Origin: Nakazawaea peltata
Lineage: Eukaryota; Ascomycota; Pichiomycetes; Alaninales; Pachysolenaceae
Assembly: GCA_001599355.1 (NCBI GenBank)
Contig: BCGQ01000008.1
Span: 584,861-648,860, forward strand
DNA: 64,000 bases
Direction of reading: 5' to 3'
In this document: one piece after another, positions 50,678-60,983 of the stretch
Layout: the number at the start of each line of letters is the position of its first letter
Position numbering within the stretch: position 1 is the stretch's first letter
Position numbers and translations under genes: made by a program
The notes under the pieces: model-generated
The model's database searches: none
What the model was told of the DNA's origin: nothing
The model's input: only the letters and a program-made list of their open reading frames with translations

Positions 50678-52849
50678 CTAACTTTCCTCAGTCTCATCGT
50701 TAATTAACTCCTCCCCATTAGTGCTTCCATTTTTGATATCTAAAGTACCATCATCAACTTCCTCATTATCTTCATCTTCTTTATTCAAATCGACACCTTT
50801 GAAAATTGACTCCAGAGGAATTCTGCGCATTAATTCGCTAGGCTTGAACAAAGGACCGATCTTATTCATCCATCTAAGACGTTTGTCGAGTAATGACTTC
50901 AATCCACTATTAGCCAGAGCTTGTTGCAGTTGTTGCAGTTGTTGCAGAGCCAGTTGAGATGGAGTCAATTGTTGTTGCTGTTGCAGAGTCAGATGGTGTC
51001 CACGCTTCTTCAGTTTCTTAGGAACGCGCATTCTCTTAATGTAGGCTTGATCGATTTGCTTATCAAGGTCGTCCAAAATAGACAAATATTCTTGCCATGC
51101 GATTTGCTCCTCTACGATTGGGATCAAAATTTGCTTACGAGTGTTGTTTCTTCTGTTCAATTGAATCAATTCGTGTTGTAATTGTCTCATTTCAGCACAA
51201 ATCTCATCATCTTCTTTACCAGAGATCCAATCTTCTTCGAATTCGTCTTTTATTTTCGAGTCATTCTTGGATTTGGAATCACTATTTGAACTGCCAGGTC
51301 CATTTTCACCGTCTCCATTGAGACTTGCCAGTTTCCCTTTCAAACTTTGTGATACATTCATGTAAACACCAACGTATTTGAACTCACGTCTAAGGCGTTG
51401 TTCTAATTCGCTATAATCAGCTTTTACAACATTAGCAGTCCATCCCTGTTGGTCCTCTAATGCGGAAGAAGAAGAAGCCAGGTTAATTCCCGATGAAGAG
51501 TAGCTTTTCTTCACGTCCAGTTCCTCTCCATCTTCGTTAGCATTTTCATCAGTCTCGTCGCTTTGATCAGGAATCAAGGCAGAAAGTAAACGAGATACCA
51601 ATGGACCACAAGAGACAGAGTCTGTCTCCAAAACTTCATCTGTCAAATTCTCAGCAGATCCCTTTGGCATCACACTGTCGTTCGTCACTGGCACCAGTGC
51701 TGGACTAGACAATTTAACTCCACTCAAAGGTTCCTCTTGAGCCCAAAGATCTGAATAAAGAGGTCCCAATTTTGGAATAAGGTATGGATGTAACAGAGGA
51801 TCATACTTTTTTCCAAGCAGTGGGCATACGGTATACTTCTCCTTCAAAAATTTGATATCGTCTTCTGTGTAAGGTCTAAAATGAACGTCAGTGTAACTCT
51901 GGAAGGTGGTGAATTGAACCTGGTTACTTGGTTTACTCTTGGAGAAGTCAATTGAAGGAATCGGCCCCGGCAACATATCTTTCAAATCTCTAGTAGGATA
52001 CGAGGCAACAGCATATTTCAGTTTCAAGTATTCCTCACCAGTTTGATCTAAACCTCCATCTTCCTCGGTGAAGAGACCTAACAGCAGCAGCAGTTTTGGT
52101 AAAGTTTGAGAAGTGACAAACTCGGATTTTGGATTTTTCAAACGGTTGTCCAGCTCAGGTGTATGATATTCCTCGTCTTCCTCATCTTCCTCGTCTTGAT
52201 CGTCCAGCTTCATTTTCTTCTTTTGAACCTCCAGAGCAGCAGCCAATGGAATATCATCCTCTTCATCTCTATCATCATCGTCGTCATCGCCATCTTCTTC
52301 ACTGCCACCATCGGATCCCAGTCCTCTATCGTCTGCACCAGCACCATCAAGCAGCTCATGCTTAATCTTTGGTCTCTTTTTCTTCTTAGGTTTTAACAGC
52401 TCCTCATCGTCTTCCTCATCTACGTCTTTCATATCATCCATATTCTCGTCACCAGACTCGTCTTTAGCATCTATCAGTCTGTCTTCTGCTTTCAGAACAG
52501 AATTAGATCTCTTAGTACCATTAGAAGATGATTTATCAGCCTTGGATAATTGTAAGATCTTAATATCGATTTTGTCCAACATTTTGGCATCCTCTTGGAC
52601 GACTTTACTCAATTGGTTCTTTAATAAAGTCATAGATCTTTTAAATGAGTTCAAAACATCCACTCTAGGAGGAGCCTTGACCGCGTCTCCACTCAATACC
52701 CCAGAATTCAGATTGAACGACATCTTCAAATCACCGAGAATCAGCTGTAATGTCTGAGAAGGCGAGGTCGATGACACCAGTGACAGTGCCTGAGCCAGCT
52801 GGTTCAGCCTCTTGCCTCCCCGCGATCTCCCTACCGATGATCTAGCCAT
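50678..52849 (-). CDS. NGG1: Ngg1/Ada3, SAGA and ADA complex subunit
   Basis: 723 residues. Ada3 links Gcn5 and Ada2 in the histone acetyltransferase module. A Lys/Asp/Glu-rich N-terminal half (acidic stretches about 140-240) precedes the conserved LFTEEDGGLDQTGEEYLKLKYAV-type region (about 265-290) and the PYTEDDIKFLKEKYTVCPLLGKKYD...HPYLIPKLGPLYSD block. The C-terminal Ada3 domain contains IAWQEYLSILDDLDKQIDQAYIKR (about 583-606). Four consecutive CTG codons (52082-52093), before LGLF, give four alanines under the CTG=Ala code. A Gln-rich run lies at about 626-650. Confidence 0.93.
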   Translation of the reverse strand: MARSSVGRSRGGKRLNQLAQALSLVSSTSPSQTLQLILGDLKMSFNLNSGVLSGDAVKAPPRVDVLNSFKRSMTLLKNQLSKVVQEDAKMLDKIDIKILQLSKADKSSSNGTKRSNSVLKAEDRLIDAKDESGDENMDDMKDVDEEDDEELLKPKKKKRPKIKHELLDGAGADDRGLGSDGGSEEDGDDDDDDRDEEDDIPLAAALEVQKKKMKLDDQDEEDEEDEEYHTPELDNRLKNPKSEFVTSQTLPKLLLLLGLFTEEDGGLDQTGEEYLKLKYAVASYPTRDLKDMLPGPIPSIDFSKSKPSNQVQFTTFQSYTDVHFRPYTEDDIKFLKEKYTVCPLLGKKYDPLLHPYLIPKLGPLYSDLWAQEEPLSGVKLSSPALVPVTNDSVMPKGSAENLTDEVLETDSVSCGPLVSRLLSALIPDQSDETDENANEDGEELDVKKSYSSSGINLASSSSALEDQQGWTANVVKADYSELEQRLRREFKYVGVYMNVSQSLKGKLASLNGDGENGPGSSNSDSKSKNDSKIKDEFEEDWISGKEDDEICAEMRQLQHELIQLNRRNNTRKQILIPIVEEQIAWQEYLSILDDLDKQIDQAYIKRMRVPKKLKKRGHHLTLQQQQQLTPSQLALQQLQQLQQALANSGLKSLLDKRLRWMNKIGPLFKPSELMRRIPLESIFKGVDLNKEDEDNEEVDDGTLDIKNGSTNGEELINDETEES

Positions 52850-53207
52850 TACTGATTATGCAGATAAAACAAGAAGCCAAAAAAGGTAGTGTAAATGGGC
52901 AAATTCCACGACGGCCTTAAAAGTCAAGCTATTTGTCGCTGTTTCACCAAATAAAACACAAGAATGTGACTAGCACTTCCTAAATGACACCTTTATTGAT
53001 TGATTGACTCAAAAATCCACAGTGATTCTGATAGATTGGTACCTTCAAATCGCCAACACCTGATCGTCCAAAGTGTATCGAGAAAAAGTTAAACGCCAAA
53101 CGGCGCAATGAAAGGAAACGGTGGGGGGACATTTTTGGGTGAAATTTACACTACCTTTTAAGATAGATGAACGGAAATGGAATTTGATTATATACATGAT
53201 ATGGGGA
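52850..53207. other. 358-bp intergenic region upstream of NGG1
   Basis: Lies between the NGG1 start and the RSM24 stop (both on the minus strand). A/T-rich with no recognisable motif or gene. Confidence 0.5.
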
Positions 53208-54137
53208 TCAGTCCAAGATGTAATCTGGGACCAATTTCTTGGTAGGCAGATCTTGAGGTCTCTTCCACTCTTCTGGGAACTCGGCAGCAAATCTGTTCAG
53301 TTTCTTCTTAAACAATTTCAGTTTGATGTGACGGGTGTCCAATGGGATATCACTAAAGTCATCGGTCAAATCTTTGGATTCTTTGACAAGTCTGTTAATA
53401 ACATCTGATATGAATCTGGAATTTTGAGCAGGTTCAGGATATCTCTCACATGACATTTTGAATTCATCGGTAGTATAATCGTAGTTAACACCGGCAAGTA
53501 CTTTGAATTTATGAGATTCACGTTCTCCCAACTTCAAGTCGCTGAGCTTTAAAGTAGCAACAACTTTACGTTCCAGAGGATGAGATTCCCCGAGATAAGT
53601 AGTGAATCTGTACTTGACAGGTTTTTCTTCAATTGAAGGTCTCTTGTATTCCTGTCTGAACTCAGCCAAATGTGGCATCTCATATGCAGCGATTCTATTG
53701 AACTCTCTTTGCTCTCTATGCTCATCCACAAGAACGTGAGCAAAACTTGTATAATCATCATAATCAAAGGTTTCGTTATTCACCAACCCATCGTATTCAG
53801 TCATAACGTTCTTCTCAATAGCATCGGCTGTGTCATCACCTTCTTCGTAAATACGTTGAATTTGTTTGTAACTGAAGCCGGTATCTTCGGCGGTAGTCAA
53901 TAACAGTTCAAGTTCCTCCTTGGATCTCTTGTAGTCTGGTCCCAATAATCTCAATCTTTCTCTGTATAATTTGAAGATCTCCTCACTTGGCAATCCTTTC
54001 CATTTGGCTGGCTCTAAAGCGAGAGGAACATCCTCACCTTCTTGTTTCTGCAAAAGTGTTCTAGATAACAGAAAGCCTCTCACATAAGATGGGCGCCCTA
54101 TTACTCTCAAACTTCTTCCAATATTTCTAGGTAACAT
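53208..54137 (-). CDS. RSM24: Rsm24 (mS35), mitochondrial small ribosomal subunit protein
   Basis: 309 residues from the ATG at 54137. The frame is open upstream to a stop, but only GTG codons are available there, and the chosen start gives an excellent presequence (MLPRNIGRSLRVIGRPSYVRG). The conserved C-terminal block is YRFTTYLGESHP-x-ERKVV, then GVNYDYTTDEFKMSCERYPE and AQNSRFISDVINRLVKESKDLTD, ending in DIPLDTRH, all typical of mS35. The x in HP-x-ERK is Ala in the family and CTG here (53574-53576). Length is close to yeast Rsm24 (319). Confidence 0.92.
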   Translation of the reverse strand: MLPRNIGRSLRVIGRPSYVRGFLLSRTLLQKQEGEDVPLALEPAKWKGLPSEEIFKLYRERLRLLGPDYKRSKEELELLLTTAEDTGFSYKQIQRIYEEGDDTADAIEKNVMTEYDGLVNNETFDYDDYTSFAHVLVDEHREQREFNRIAAYEMPHLAEFRQEYKRPSIEEKPVKYRFTTYLGESHPLERKVVATLKLSDLKLGERESHKFKVLAGVNYDYTTDEFKMSCERYPEPAQNSRFISDVINRLVKESKDLTDDFSDIPLDTRHIKLKLFKKKLNRFAAEFPEEWKRPQDLPTKKLVPDYILD

Positions 54138-54341
54138 CCTCGCTATGGCTAATGCTTCTAACCGCCGCTCTTCTTCTCTCCTTTTCACTCGATCAATTTT
54201 TGAGCTCTCATCAAAAATTTTTTCGTTGATTTTGGATGGTTTCCTATTTTGGATATTTGGGGATATGGACACTACTATTAGCTACAGGCCTTTCAAGAAG
54301 GGGGTTATTGGGTATGAAAAGAGGGTGATTCATTATTGTAT

Positions 54342-56237
54342 TTAACAACCGAGAAGCTTGTTTTTAGGGAAAGAATATCCTGCATCCTCCCAAGTGGTGA
54401 AATTGTAATTTTGGTAGGCTTTTGGATGGTCTTGAATGTAGTTATAGGTAGGGTAATTATCTGGATCACAAGTGAGGGAGATACTGTCTGCAGGTTGGTA
54501 GACTCTGACGTAGTCGATCTCGAATACCATTGGGAAGTCAAAGGCTGGCCAATCTATATAAGCCCAATTGTTAGACAATCCCAAATTCATCACCATTGAC
54601 ATTGGTTCTTTGGAAATCCGACGCCAGTCTACATTACCATTAGGGTGTAAAGCCAGAGCGTGCATTGTCATAGTGGGATCGTCTCCGACAAACCATCTTA
54701 TGTATCCATTATCGTTATCATTCAAATATTCGTAGCTGTATTTCTGGAATAAGTGGTCTAAGCCTTCACCTTGTTCATACCAATTCAGATTTAATGTGGT
54801 CGTGGCACTTACAGCCTGTTGGAAAGGTCCACCACAATAAGTGTTCATGGATGTGACTGATTTGTTATGGATCTCGCAAAAGTCGTAGTCAGGAATGTAC
54901 CAAATATCCATTGGTGCTATCTGGACTGATTGGGAAGCTACACCAAATTCGTTAATGGCATCATTTTCACCTTCGATAACGTCGATTTCGGTCAGTCCAC
55001 GGCCCACTCCCGGATTCGGATGATCTTCCCCATCACAAGTACAAGAGCTCAATCTTTGTCCCAATAAATAAGAGATACCATCAGGGGAGGATTGGTTCAG
55101 TGTAATGCCTGCATCACACAGTTCATATGAATATGGCCAAGTACCATCTGTAGTAGCTAAGTAACCTGGTCTTCCCAAATTTCCCATTGACCATAACCCC
55201 GGCCATAATCCTCTTACAGCACCTTTCCCTGGAAGCTTAGCACTGAACTCTAAAATTCCTTGTGTGTAGCACATTTTGTTCCAGGAATGTAACATTCCGG
55301 ATCTGTAGAATAAATCATGTTGTTCAATGGCATCGAGTCTCAATTGCAATGTGCCGTTAGCAGTGGTGATCAGATCAGGGTCATACCATTCCAAATCCTT
55401 CGTGGCAGCATAATTCAAATCTGCTCCATACCAGAATTGATCATCACCTTCATAAAATGTCCTTCCCTCTGCATTGAATTCGTCACTGAATACTAATTTC
55501 CAATCAGAACCGTCCCTCAGTTTTCTTGTCCTAGCTTCTTTAGGGGTGTCAGGGTCCACCAAATCCATTCTTACAACGCTTAAAGTTGGATATTTGTAGT
55601 TTGTCAAAACTTCATAAGTCTCTGGAACGAATTTAGGATCGCTGACTCCAGTATATGTTAGCACAGGAAGGATGATAAATAACAGGATCGCTCCCAAGAT
55701 CATCATAATAACCCCCACTAAACCCCCCAGAGACCTTTTATCTAAATGTTTTAGGTCATAAACAAATCTATTTTTCTCATACTCCAGGTCCAGAATAGGG
55801 TCAGGGTTATGTAAATAGTCATCTGGTTCCTTCTCTTCTATACTTAAAGGGAAACTCGACAGTGGGTATCCGCCAAAGGGGGAGAAGTCAGCATCCGCAA
55901 TGAAAGGATTTGACAGTAGCAGCAGTGAGCTACTATTTCCATATCTATGATCAATAAGACTAGTACGAGAATTAGATGTAGCAGAACTAGAGTTTCTTGG
56001 CTGCATTAAATTCGGATAGAGGCCTTGTTCAGGGGTAGAAGCGTCTACTGATGGGGTATTAGCATTGACCTCTTCATCTTCTTCCTCAACAGAGTCACCG
56101 TTACTATGTGAAAAACTATGCTTGTCATAATCGCTCGTGAAAGGATTTTCCAGTGTTTCTGAAGAAGATGTGGAGCCATCGAACTCAGTTCTGCTCAAGT
56201 TCAACCCTCCATGAGTAAGATCTCTTTGTCCAGACAT
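54342..56237 (-). CDS. KRE6: Kre6/Skn1, beta-1,6-glucan synthesis protein
   Basis: 631 residues from the ATG at 56237. Type II membrane protein: a Ser-rich cytosolic tail of about 170 residues, one transmembrane helix (about 178-202), and a lumenal GH16-like domain with LWSMGNLGRPGYLATTDGTW, CDAGITLNQSSPDGISYL, GRG-x-TEIDVIEG (active-site-like ExDxxE), GPFQQAVSA and SKEPMSMVMNLGLSNNWAY. It ends with the family's TTWEDAGYSFPKN. The x in GRG-x-TEID is Ala in Kre6/Skn1 and CTG here (54993-54995). It acts in the Golgi/ER in beta-1,6-glucan assembly. Kre6 and Skn1 cannot be told apart without a tree. Confidence 0.95.
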   Translation of the reverse strand: MSGQRDLTHGGLNLSRTEFDGSTSSSETLENPFTSDYDKHSFSHSNGDSVEEEDEEVNANTPSVDASTPEQGLYPNLMQPRNSSSATSNSRTSLIDHRYGNSSSLLLLSNPFIADADFSPFGGYPLSSFPLSIEEKEPDDYLHNPDPILDLEYEKNRFVYDLKHLDKRSLGGLVGVIMMILGAILLFIILPVLTYTGVSDPKFVPETYEVLTNYKYPTLSVVRMDLVDPDTPKEARTRKLRDGSDWKLVFSDEFNAEGRTFYEGDDQFWYGADLNYAATKDLEWYDPDLITTANGTLQLRLDAIEQHDLFYRSGMLHSWNKMCYTQGILEFSAKLPGKGAVRGLWPGLWSMGNLGRPGYLATTDGTWPYSYELCDAGITLNQSSPDGISYLLGQRLSSCTCDGEDHPNPGVGRGLTEIDVIEGENDAINEFGVASQSVQIAPMDIWYIPDYDFCEIHNKSVTSMNTYCGGPFQQAVSATTTLNLNWYEQGEGLDHLFQKYSYEYLNDNDNGYIRWFVGDDPTMTMHALALHPNGNVDWRRISKEPMSMVMNLGLSNNWAYIDWPAFDFPMVFEIDYVRVYQPADSISLTCDPDNYPTYNYIQDHPKAYQNYNFTTWEDAGYSFPKNKLLGC

Positions 56238-57264
56238 TTTATCCAACAGCAGTCAGCTCCATTCAATTAAACCTCTATATAATTAAATACGATATAGTTA
56301 TATTCTATTATATATATTTACAAACAAAGTTCCATGAACTTTAATCCAAAGGTGAGACCTACTTGCATTCAATAGCAAACCCTGCTAATAAATGTTTATT
56401 ATTTATTTGGAATGAGGGGATCCCCTTTTTTCTTTATTTGCTTGCATATCTTCCCGATTTCGCAATTCCTCAAGCCTAGATTAACAAAACTAGCACTAAA
56501 AAGTGACTTAAAGTTCTGTTTTGGGAAATTGAGTTTGCGTGATTTCTTATTTTTGACATCACACATTGCACTGTTTTAAGATACGATTAGCAGAAAAGGA
56601 GGGCAAGCACAATAAGGCTATACGAGGCTTGGAGCAGGATCCTGCATATAATTCATATACCCACTTTTAATACTTTCAGTACTGCATCGCCGGGTTGGGT
56701 CGCTAATAGTACTCAAATACCCCAAATGGTCCTCCTGTGACACCGCATATTATCGCTAGTCAGGGGTCCTGCCCAGAATCTATCACACCGTTACAAGTAA
56801 TACTTCCAATATAAGAGATTTCGTATCATTCGCTATCTTTGGATCTTAACAGTTGTATTCTATAAGATATGCAAACGAACTAAAACATCTTTAAGCACCT
56901 TTGTCATTTATTTAACTGCTATTAGCTGGGTCGTTCGTGTGGGGAGAAAATACCCCCCGTTTCCTTTTTCCCTCTATAAATCTGTGTCCCCTTTTTAGTG
57001 TGTTGAGTGTAAATGCCAAGAAAAAAAAAGAGCCTTTAAATGCCCATGTGTGCGTTTTACAAAATCAACGCGTCTCAATGTTTTGAATCGGAGTTGTATC
57101 CAAATCCTAGAATGGTCGTGCACACAGTTACAATAGTAGACAAACAGATATTTAAAATACATTCATAGCATGGTGTATAATTACAAAACAGAAAAGGATA
57201 CGACAGGTAGTCCAATCGAAGATGGGACGTGACTGCGTCATCAAAAGGTAGTATTATAAAGTGA
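56238..57264. other. 1-kb intergenic region upstream of KRE6
   Basis: Lies between KRE6 and the 3' end of HMO1, both on the minus strand, so most of it is KRE6 promoter. A/T-rich with homopolymer runs (TTTTTTC, AAAAAAAAA at about 57021-57030). No open frame, RNA gene or repeat was identified. Confidence 0.5.
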
Positions 57265-58137
57265 TTAAGAAGAGGCAGCAGCAGCAATCTTCTTCTTCTT
57301 CTTTTCCTTCTTCTTCTTCTTCTCTTCCTTTTCCTCATCGCTCTTTCTCTTCTTGGACTTTTTCTTATCACTGCTGCTGGCTTCGGAGACGGCAGATCTG
57401 ATGACGGCTTCATCCTCAGGGGTTGGCATGATAGCATCAAAACCATTGGTGAGCTTTCCAAGTTTGTATTTCTCAAACTCTTCGTTATAGCTTACCAACT
57501 CATCATGGTATTGTTTCTTCCAAGCTTCCTTTTGCTTGTCGGATAATTCATTCCACTTTTGCGAGATGACTTGGGTCATTTCGACCGAAGACAACAGTGG
57601 TTGACCTTCTTTAACTCTCTCGGAACGAATTTGGTCACGAACAGTAGCAGAGTACTTGAAGAAAGCAGTCAATGGCTTCTTTGGAGCATTTGGGTCTCTC
57701 TCAACCTTCTTCTTGATTCTCTTACCCCCCAATTCTTGGGCCAAAGTTGGGATCGAGTCATCAACGGACTTGATGGTGGCTCCGAGGATGGAAAGAGCGG
57801 TGGCCAATTCTTTGATCTCGGATGAGTTCTCAGCTTCGGAATTCAAAGCCTTGAAGAAACCAGCAGTGGCAGCTGCCGCGTCACTAGCGGCCTTAGAAAG
57901 GGCGGCCAATGAGGAGATAGCCTGTTAGAAACAAGTAGTTAGTATTTATGCCACATTCATACTGGCCCAGGTCTATACCTAGGAATTCATTCCGTCACCA
58001 CCTCCATTCTTATCGTTATCGCCCTTCATATGCAGAGCGATGTACTATCAAAAAGACAGGATTTGGGGAGAAATCTATGAATGATCAACACTTACTGAGT
58101 CTTTGGCAGCTTTTAAGTTCTTAGAATCTTGGGACAT
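57265..58137 (-). CDS. HMO1: Hmo1, HMG-box protein (two exons)
   Basis: Exons 58137-58096 and 57921-57265; 232 residues. Exon 1 encodes MSQDSKNLKAAKDS, matching the family N-terminus (KLKSAKDS). Exon 2 continues AISSLAALSKAAS, then a helical box A-like region, then a full HMG box (RDPNAPKKPLTAFFKYSA, about 88-105, to ELVSYNEEFEKYK), and a Lys-rich tail (KKKKKEKKKKK). Hmo1 binds rDNA and ribosomal protein promoters. The C-terminal Lys tract lies over a TTC/GAA repeat (57290-57330). Confidence 0.93.
57922..58095 (-). other. spliceosomal intron in HMO1
   Basis: 174 nt with donor GTAAGT, branch point TACTAAC (complement at 57938-57944) and acceptor CAG, phase 0. Without it the conserved KAAKDS/AISSL junction is lost and exon 2 has no ATG. 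Confidence 0.93.
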
Positions 58138-58461
58138 CTTACAATCTTGTTGAAAGTGATCTAATATCAAAATATCTTTACACAGCACAAAGTCAATTGC
58201 CCTTTAATGTACACAAGTTTTTGTCTATTAGTATTAAATTGTTTACATTTATAAATATGTTTATTTTCCTTGGAATTGAAGGCAGCCTCCCTTCGAAAAT
58301 TAATTTTTTGTTGGAAGTGGGCGGGGGACGGGACGGGAGGAGAAATTCAGCTGTAAGACACCAATTTTTTTTGCAGCAGGGCGCGCGCCCCGGATCCAAG
58401 GAAAATGAGTTTCAGCCCCGCCGAGCCCCGCCCAATCGGGCTGAACACAACAGGAAATCAT
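58138..58461. other. 324-bp intergenic region upstream of HMO1
   Basis: Lies between the HMO1 start and the acetyltransferase stop. A/T-rich near HMO1; a G/C-rich island with GCGCGCGCCCCGG and two CCCCGCC-type motifs lies at 58316-58440. No gene is seen. Confidence 0.5.
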
Positions 58462-59832
58462 CTAAATACTCAGAAGAAGCTTTTCAAAAGTTTGAATAAT
58501 TGATGGAACTTCTTCTTCGTCTTCTTTGAAATATGTTAAACCAATGTTCATTCCACCGGTCTTAGAGGACAAAATATTGACATTGATATAACCAGCATTG
58601 AAACCAGGGCATTGGTTGAATGAAAGATCCAATAATCTGACACCCCCATCTTCTGGAGTATTAATTGATCCTAAATTAGATATCTCTATTGTAACAGTAG
58701 GAGCAATCCCCTCTCTTTGGAAGAGAAAATCTTTGATATTGATATATCTCATCATACCAATCATCTGCAATAATTCTGGAGACAGAACGAGCTCCTGTAC
58801 TTTAGTTTGCAAAAATTGGCTCAACTCATCATTAATTTGTTCAGTTTCTGTCAACTTTGGCACAGTTATAGATCCCAGCCTTACATATACTCCGAATGCA
58901 TGCTCAGTGTCTTGAATATCTTTATCTCTGCTATCAATAGGGAAGGTAACAGAAATATCGTGATCCTTGGTTACGTGAGAAACACTCATCATAAATAATT
59001 GAATAAGCAATGTGGTAACTGTAATTTTGTGGCTTCTTGTGAATGAAATCAATTCTTTTACTCTTTCAGCAGGAACATGGATATTCTTAATCTCGTGGAC
59101 ATAATCCTTTCTCTTGATTACATGTTTAGATGTGTATGTAGTGCCAGTAAGAGCTTCGAACTCGTTGTCACTCTTCGATCCAAACCAATATTGAACAAAA
59201 TCTTTCCATCCCTTCGGAGCAAACTCATTGAAGAACATTCTAGTAGCAAACAGCAAACCTGGACGTGGGAGCTTGTCATAAATACTCTGTTGCTTATAGA
59301 AAGGCTTATCAACTTTCAGATCAAAGATAACATCTTGGAAAGATAAGCTTTCACCAGAAACTAAAACATCGTTCATTTCCTTGAGAAGGTAAGAGTGGAA
59401 CTTCAGCCCGGAGCCTCCGTCAAATAAAATGTGATCACACATGAAAATGATAGTGTTATCATTAACTAACCAGATTTTCCATAATGGCTTACCATTGTTG
59501 TATGTAAAACACTGGCTAACGACTTCGGCTGCAAGCTCATCGCTGATTCCGCCCTGACAATCTTTCTCCGATTGTCTAACCTTCTTCTCAACTACGTCAT
59601 TAAATTTGACGATGGGGAGTACTTTAAACACCAGCTCTTCACATGTATGCCCTTCAATGGTTAAACTGAAGTGAGCATATTTCAACAGCAATCTGCGGAT
59701 CAGAATAGATAACAATTCATCCGTCAATCCTTCGTAAATGCCGGCAATATAAAAAGTCGAGTATACTTCATTGTAAGTTCTCTCAAAGTAGTATTTCTCC
59801 ATACACGAGAGCTTTCTAGTGTGTTCCAGCAT
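58462..59832 (-). CDS. alcohol acetyltransferase-like protein (ATF family)
   Basis: 456 residues of the alcohol acetyltransferase (AATase) family, CoA-dependent acyltransferases that make acetate esters such as isoamyl or ethyl acetate. Visible are the N-terminal RKLSCMEKYYFERTYNEVYSTF segment, the HxxxD catalytic motif CDHILFDGGSG (His133-Asp137), VTFPIDSRD and a C-terminal NVNILSSKTGGMNIGLTY block. The DFGWG motif of other acyltransferases is not clear. It is close in size to Atf1/Atf2 (about 525-535) but shorter. The substrate is not predictable. Divergent from BTA1, 1.3 kb apart. Confidence 0.85.
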   Translation of the reverse strand: MLEHTRKLSCMEKYYFERTYNEVYSTFYIAGIYEGLTDELLSILIRRLLLKYAHFSLTIEGHTCEELVFKVLPIVKFNDVVEKKVRQSEKDCQGGISDELAAEVVSQCFTYNNGKPLWKIWLVNDNTIIFMCDHILFDGGSGLKFHSYLLKEMNDVLVSGESLSFQDVIFDLKVDKPFYKQQSIYDKLPRPGLLFATRMFFNEFAPKGWKDFVQYWFGSKSDNEFEALTGTTYTSKHVIKRKDYVHEIKNIHVPAERVKELISFTRSHKITVTTLLIQLFMMSVSHVTKDHDISVTFPIDSRDKDIQDTEHAFGVYVRLGSITVPKLTETEQINDELSQFLQTKVQELVLSPELLQMIGMMRYINIKDFLFQREGIAPTVTIEISNLGSINTPEDGGVRLLDLSFNQCPGFNAGYINVNILSSKTGGMNIGLTYFKEDEEEVPSIIQTFEKLLLSI

Positions 59833-60342
59833 CTCTTTGTCTATTATTCAGTCTATATGATCAAATTGAGGTGTATGAAAAGTATCACCCACTCACTATA
59901 TATGCCGCTCGGCGCTCCTCTACCGCGCCCTCTTTTTTCATAGAAGTCGTTAGTTTCTCGCTAAATGCACAAAACGAGAACGAGGAGAGATGAGCCCAGA
60001 GATCTAAGCTCCGTGAACTCCAGTTAAGGATTGAAGATGAGCCATGGACAAATTTAAGGTCAAAATCAGCCTTTTCAGGGTTTTAGCAGAACATTTATGG
60101 GATATCACCAACTCTGAGCATACTATCTCTGTCCACCAACCGACCCACCTTATCCCCTGACAAGATCGCCGAGAGAGATGTATCTTGCATAGCTTTAAAT
60201 CTCTATATGGAAATTTAGGGGCTGTTGCATGCACAGAGGAAACACATGCCAGCTTTTTCTTTTGTTGTACTTTATCTATCTGACACTTTGCCCCGTACTT
60301 TATTTGACACGCAAAAAGTGAAAAATAAAAAATAATTATTTG

Positions 60343-60348
60343 CACGTG
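60343..60348. promoter_or_regulatory. CACGTG E-box (Pho4/Cbf1-type), distal
   Basis: GCACGTGTT context at 60342-60350, about 510 bp upstream of the acetyltransferase-like gene and 775 bp upstream of BTA1. The GCACGTG core is the preferred Pho4 site. Confidence 0.45.
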
Positions 60349-60726
60349 TTGATATTCTACTCTAGCCATGCCCTAATAAAGACAGGACTAGATATTTATC
60401 AGAGACAAGCGACATTAGATGTAACCAAAACAGGAATATTGTATTTTCCACATCAAGTAATTTGGTACCTCTATGTCCTCGGCGGACTAGTAGCCCCAGC
60501 CTCTAGTAGAATCTGGTCTCCAAGAGACGTTCACTTCAAGGATATTAATTGTAGTATCTCCAGAAGCTGTATATCACAGACTACCTGTCAATTCTAAAAT
60601 GCATCTTGCAAAACCCCCCATATGCTCTTTTTCCTTAATTTCCAGTACATTGTAATTTTCTTTTCAACACATGTGTCTTTCTGATAAAGGGGAAACACTT
60701 CTAACGATTGTTGGGAAACAATTCCT

Positions 60727-60747
60727 GCACGAGAAACCTTCTCGTGC
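60727..60747. repeat. perfect 9-bp inverted repeat, 3-nt spacer
   Basis: GCACGAGAA-ACC-TTCTCGTGC. Each arm contains GAGAA/TTCTC, so it could be a dimeric transcription-factor site. It lies 377 bp upstream of BTA1. Confidence 0.85.
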
Positions 60748-60876
60748 TTATTTTACAATAACTCACTCACATTACCTACCTAAAATTGTCTAATCATATG
60801 CTGAATTCCCCTATTTTAACGGCACAGCTTGGCTGAAAATCCCCTTTTTAGTACATTTAACGTACTATCCCCCCTA

Positions 60877-60882
60877 CACGTG
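60877..60882. promoter_or_regulatory. CACGTG box (Pho4-type), proximal to BTA1
   Basis: ACACGTGGAG context. CACGTGG matches the high-affinity Pho4 core and lies about 245 bp before the BTA1 start. A related CACGTA follows 36 bp later. Confidence 0.5.
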
Positions 60883-60983
60883 GAGATTTTTTTACATATT
60901 AAAAAAGGGAAACACGTACAATTTTGATCCCCTTTTAGACTTTTTACCAACAAGACGTGTTAGTGGTTGTCTATCCCAAACAT

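Noticed and set aside
54138-54272. 45-residue N-terminal extension of RSM24 from GTG
   Set aside because: An in-frame stop lies just upstream of this GTG and there is no ATG; the ATG at 54137 yields a typical mitochondrial presequence.
57922-58095. snoRNA inside the HMO1 intron
   Set aside because: No convincing C/D or H/ACA boxes were found.
60340-60597. 85-codon open frame in the acetyltransferase/BTA1 gap
   Set aside because: No domain, no codon bias, and it overlaps likely regulatory motifs; treated as chance.
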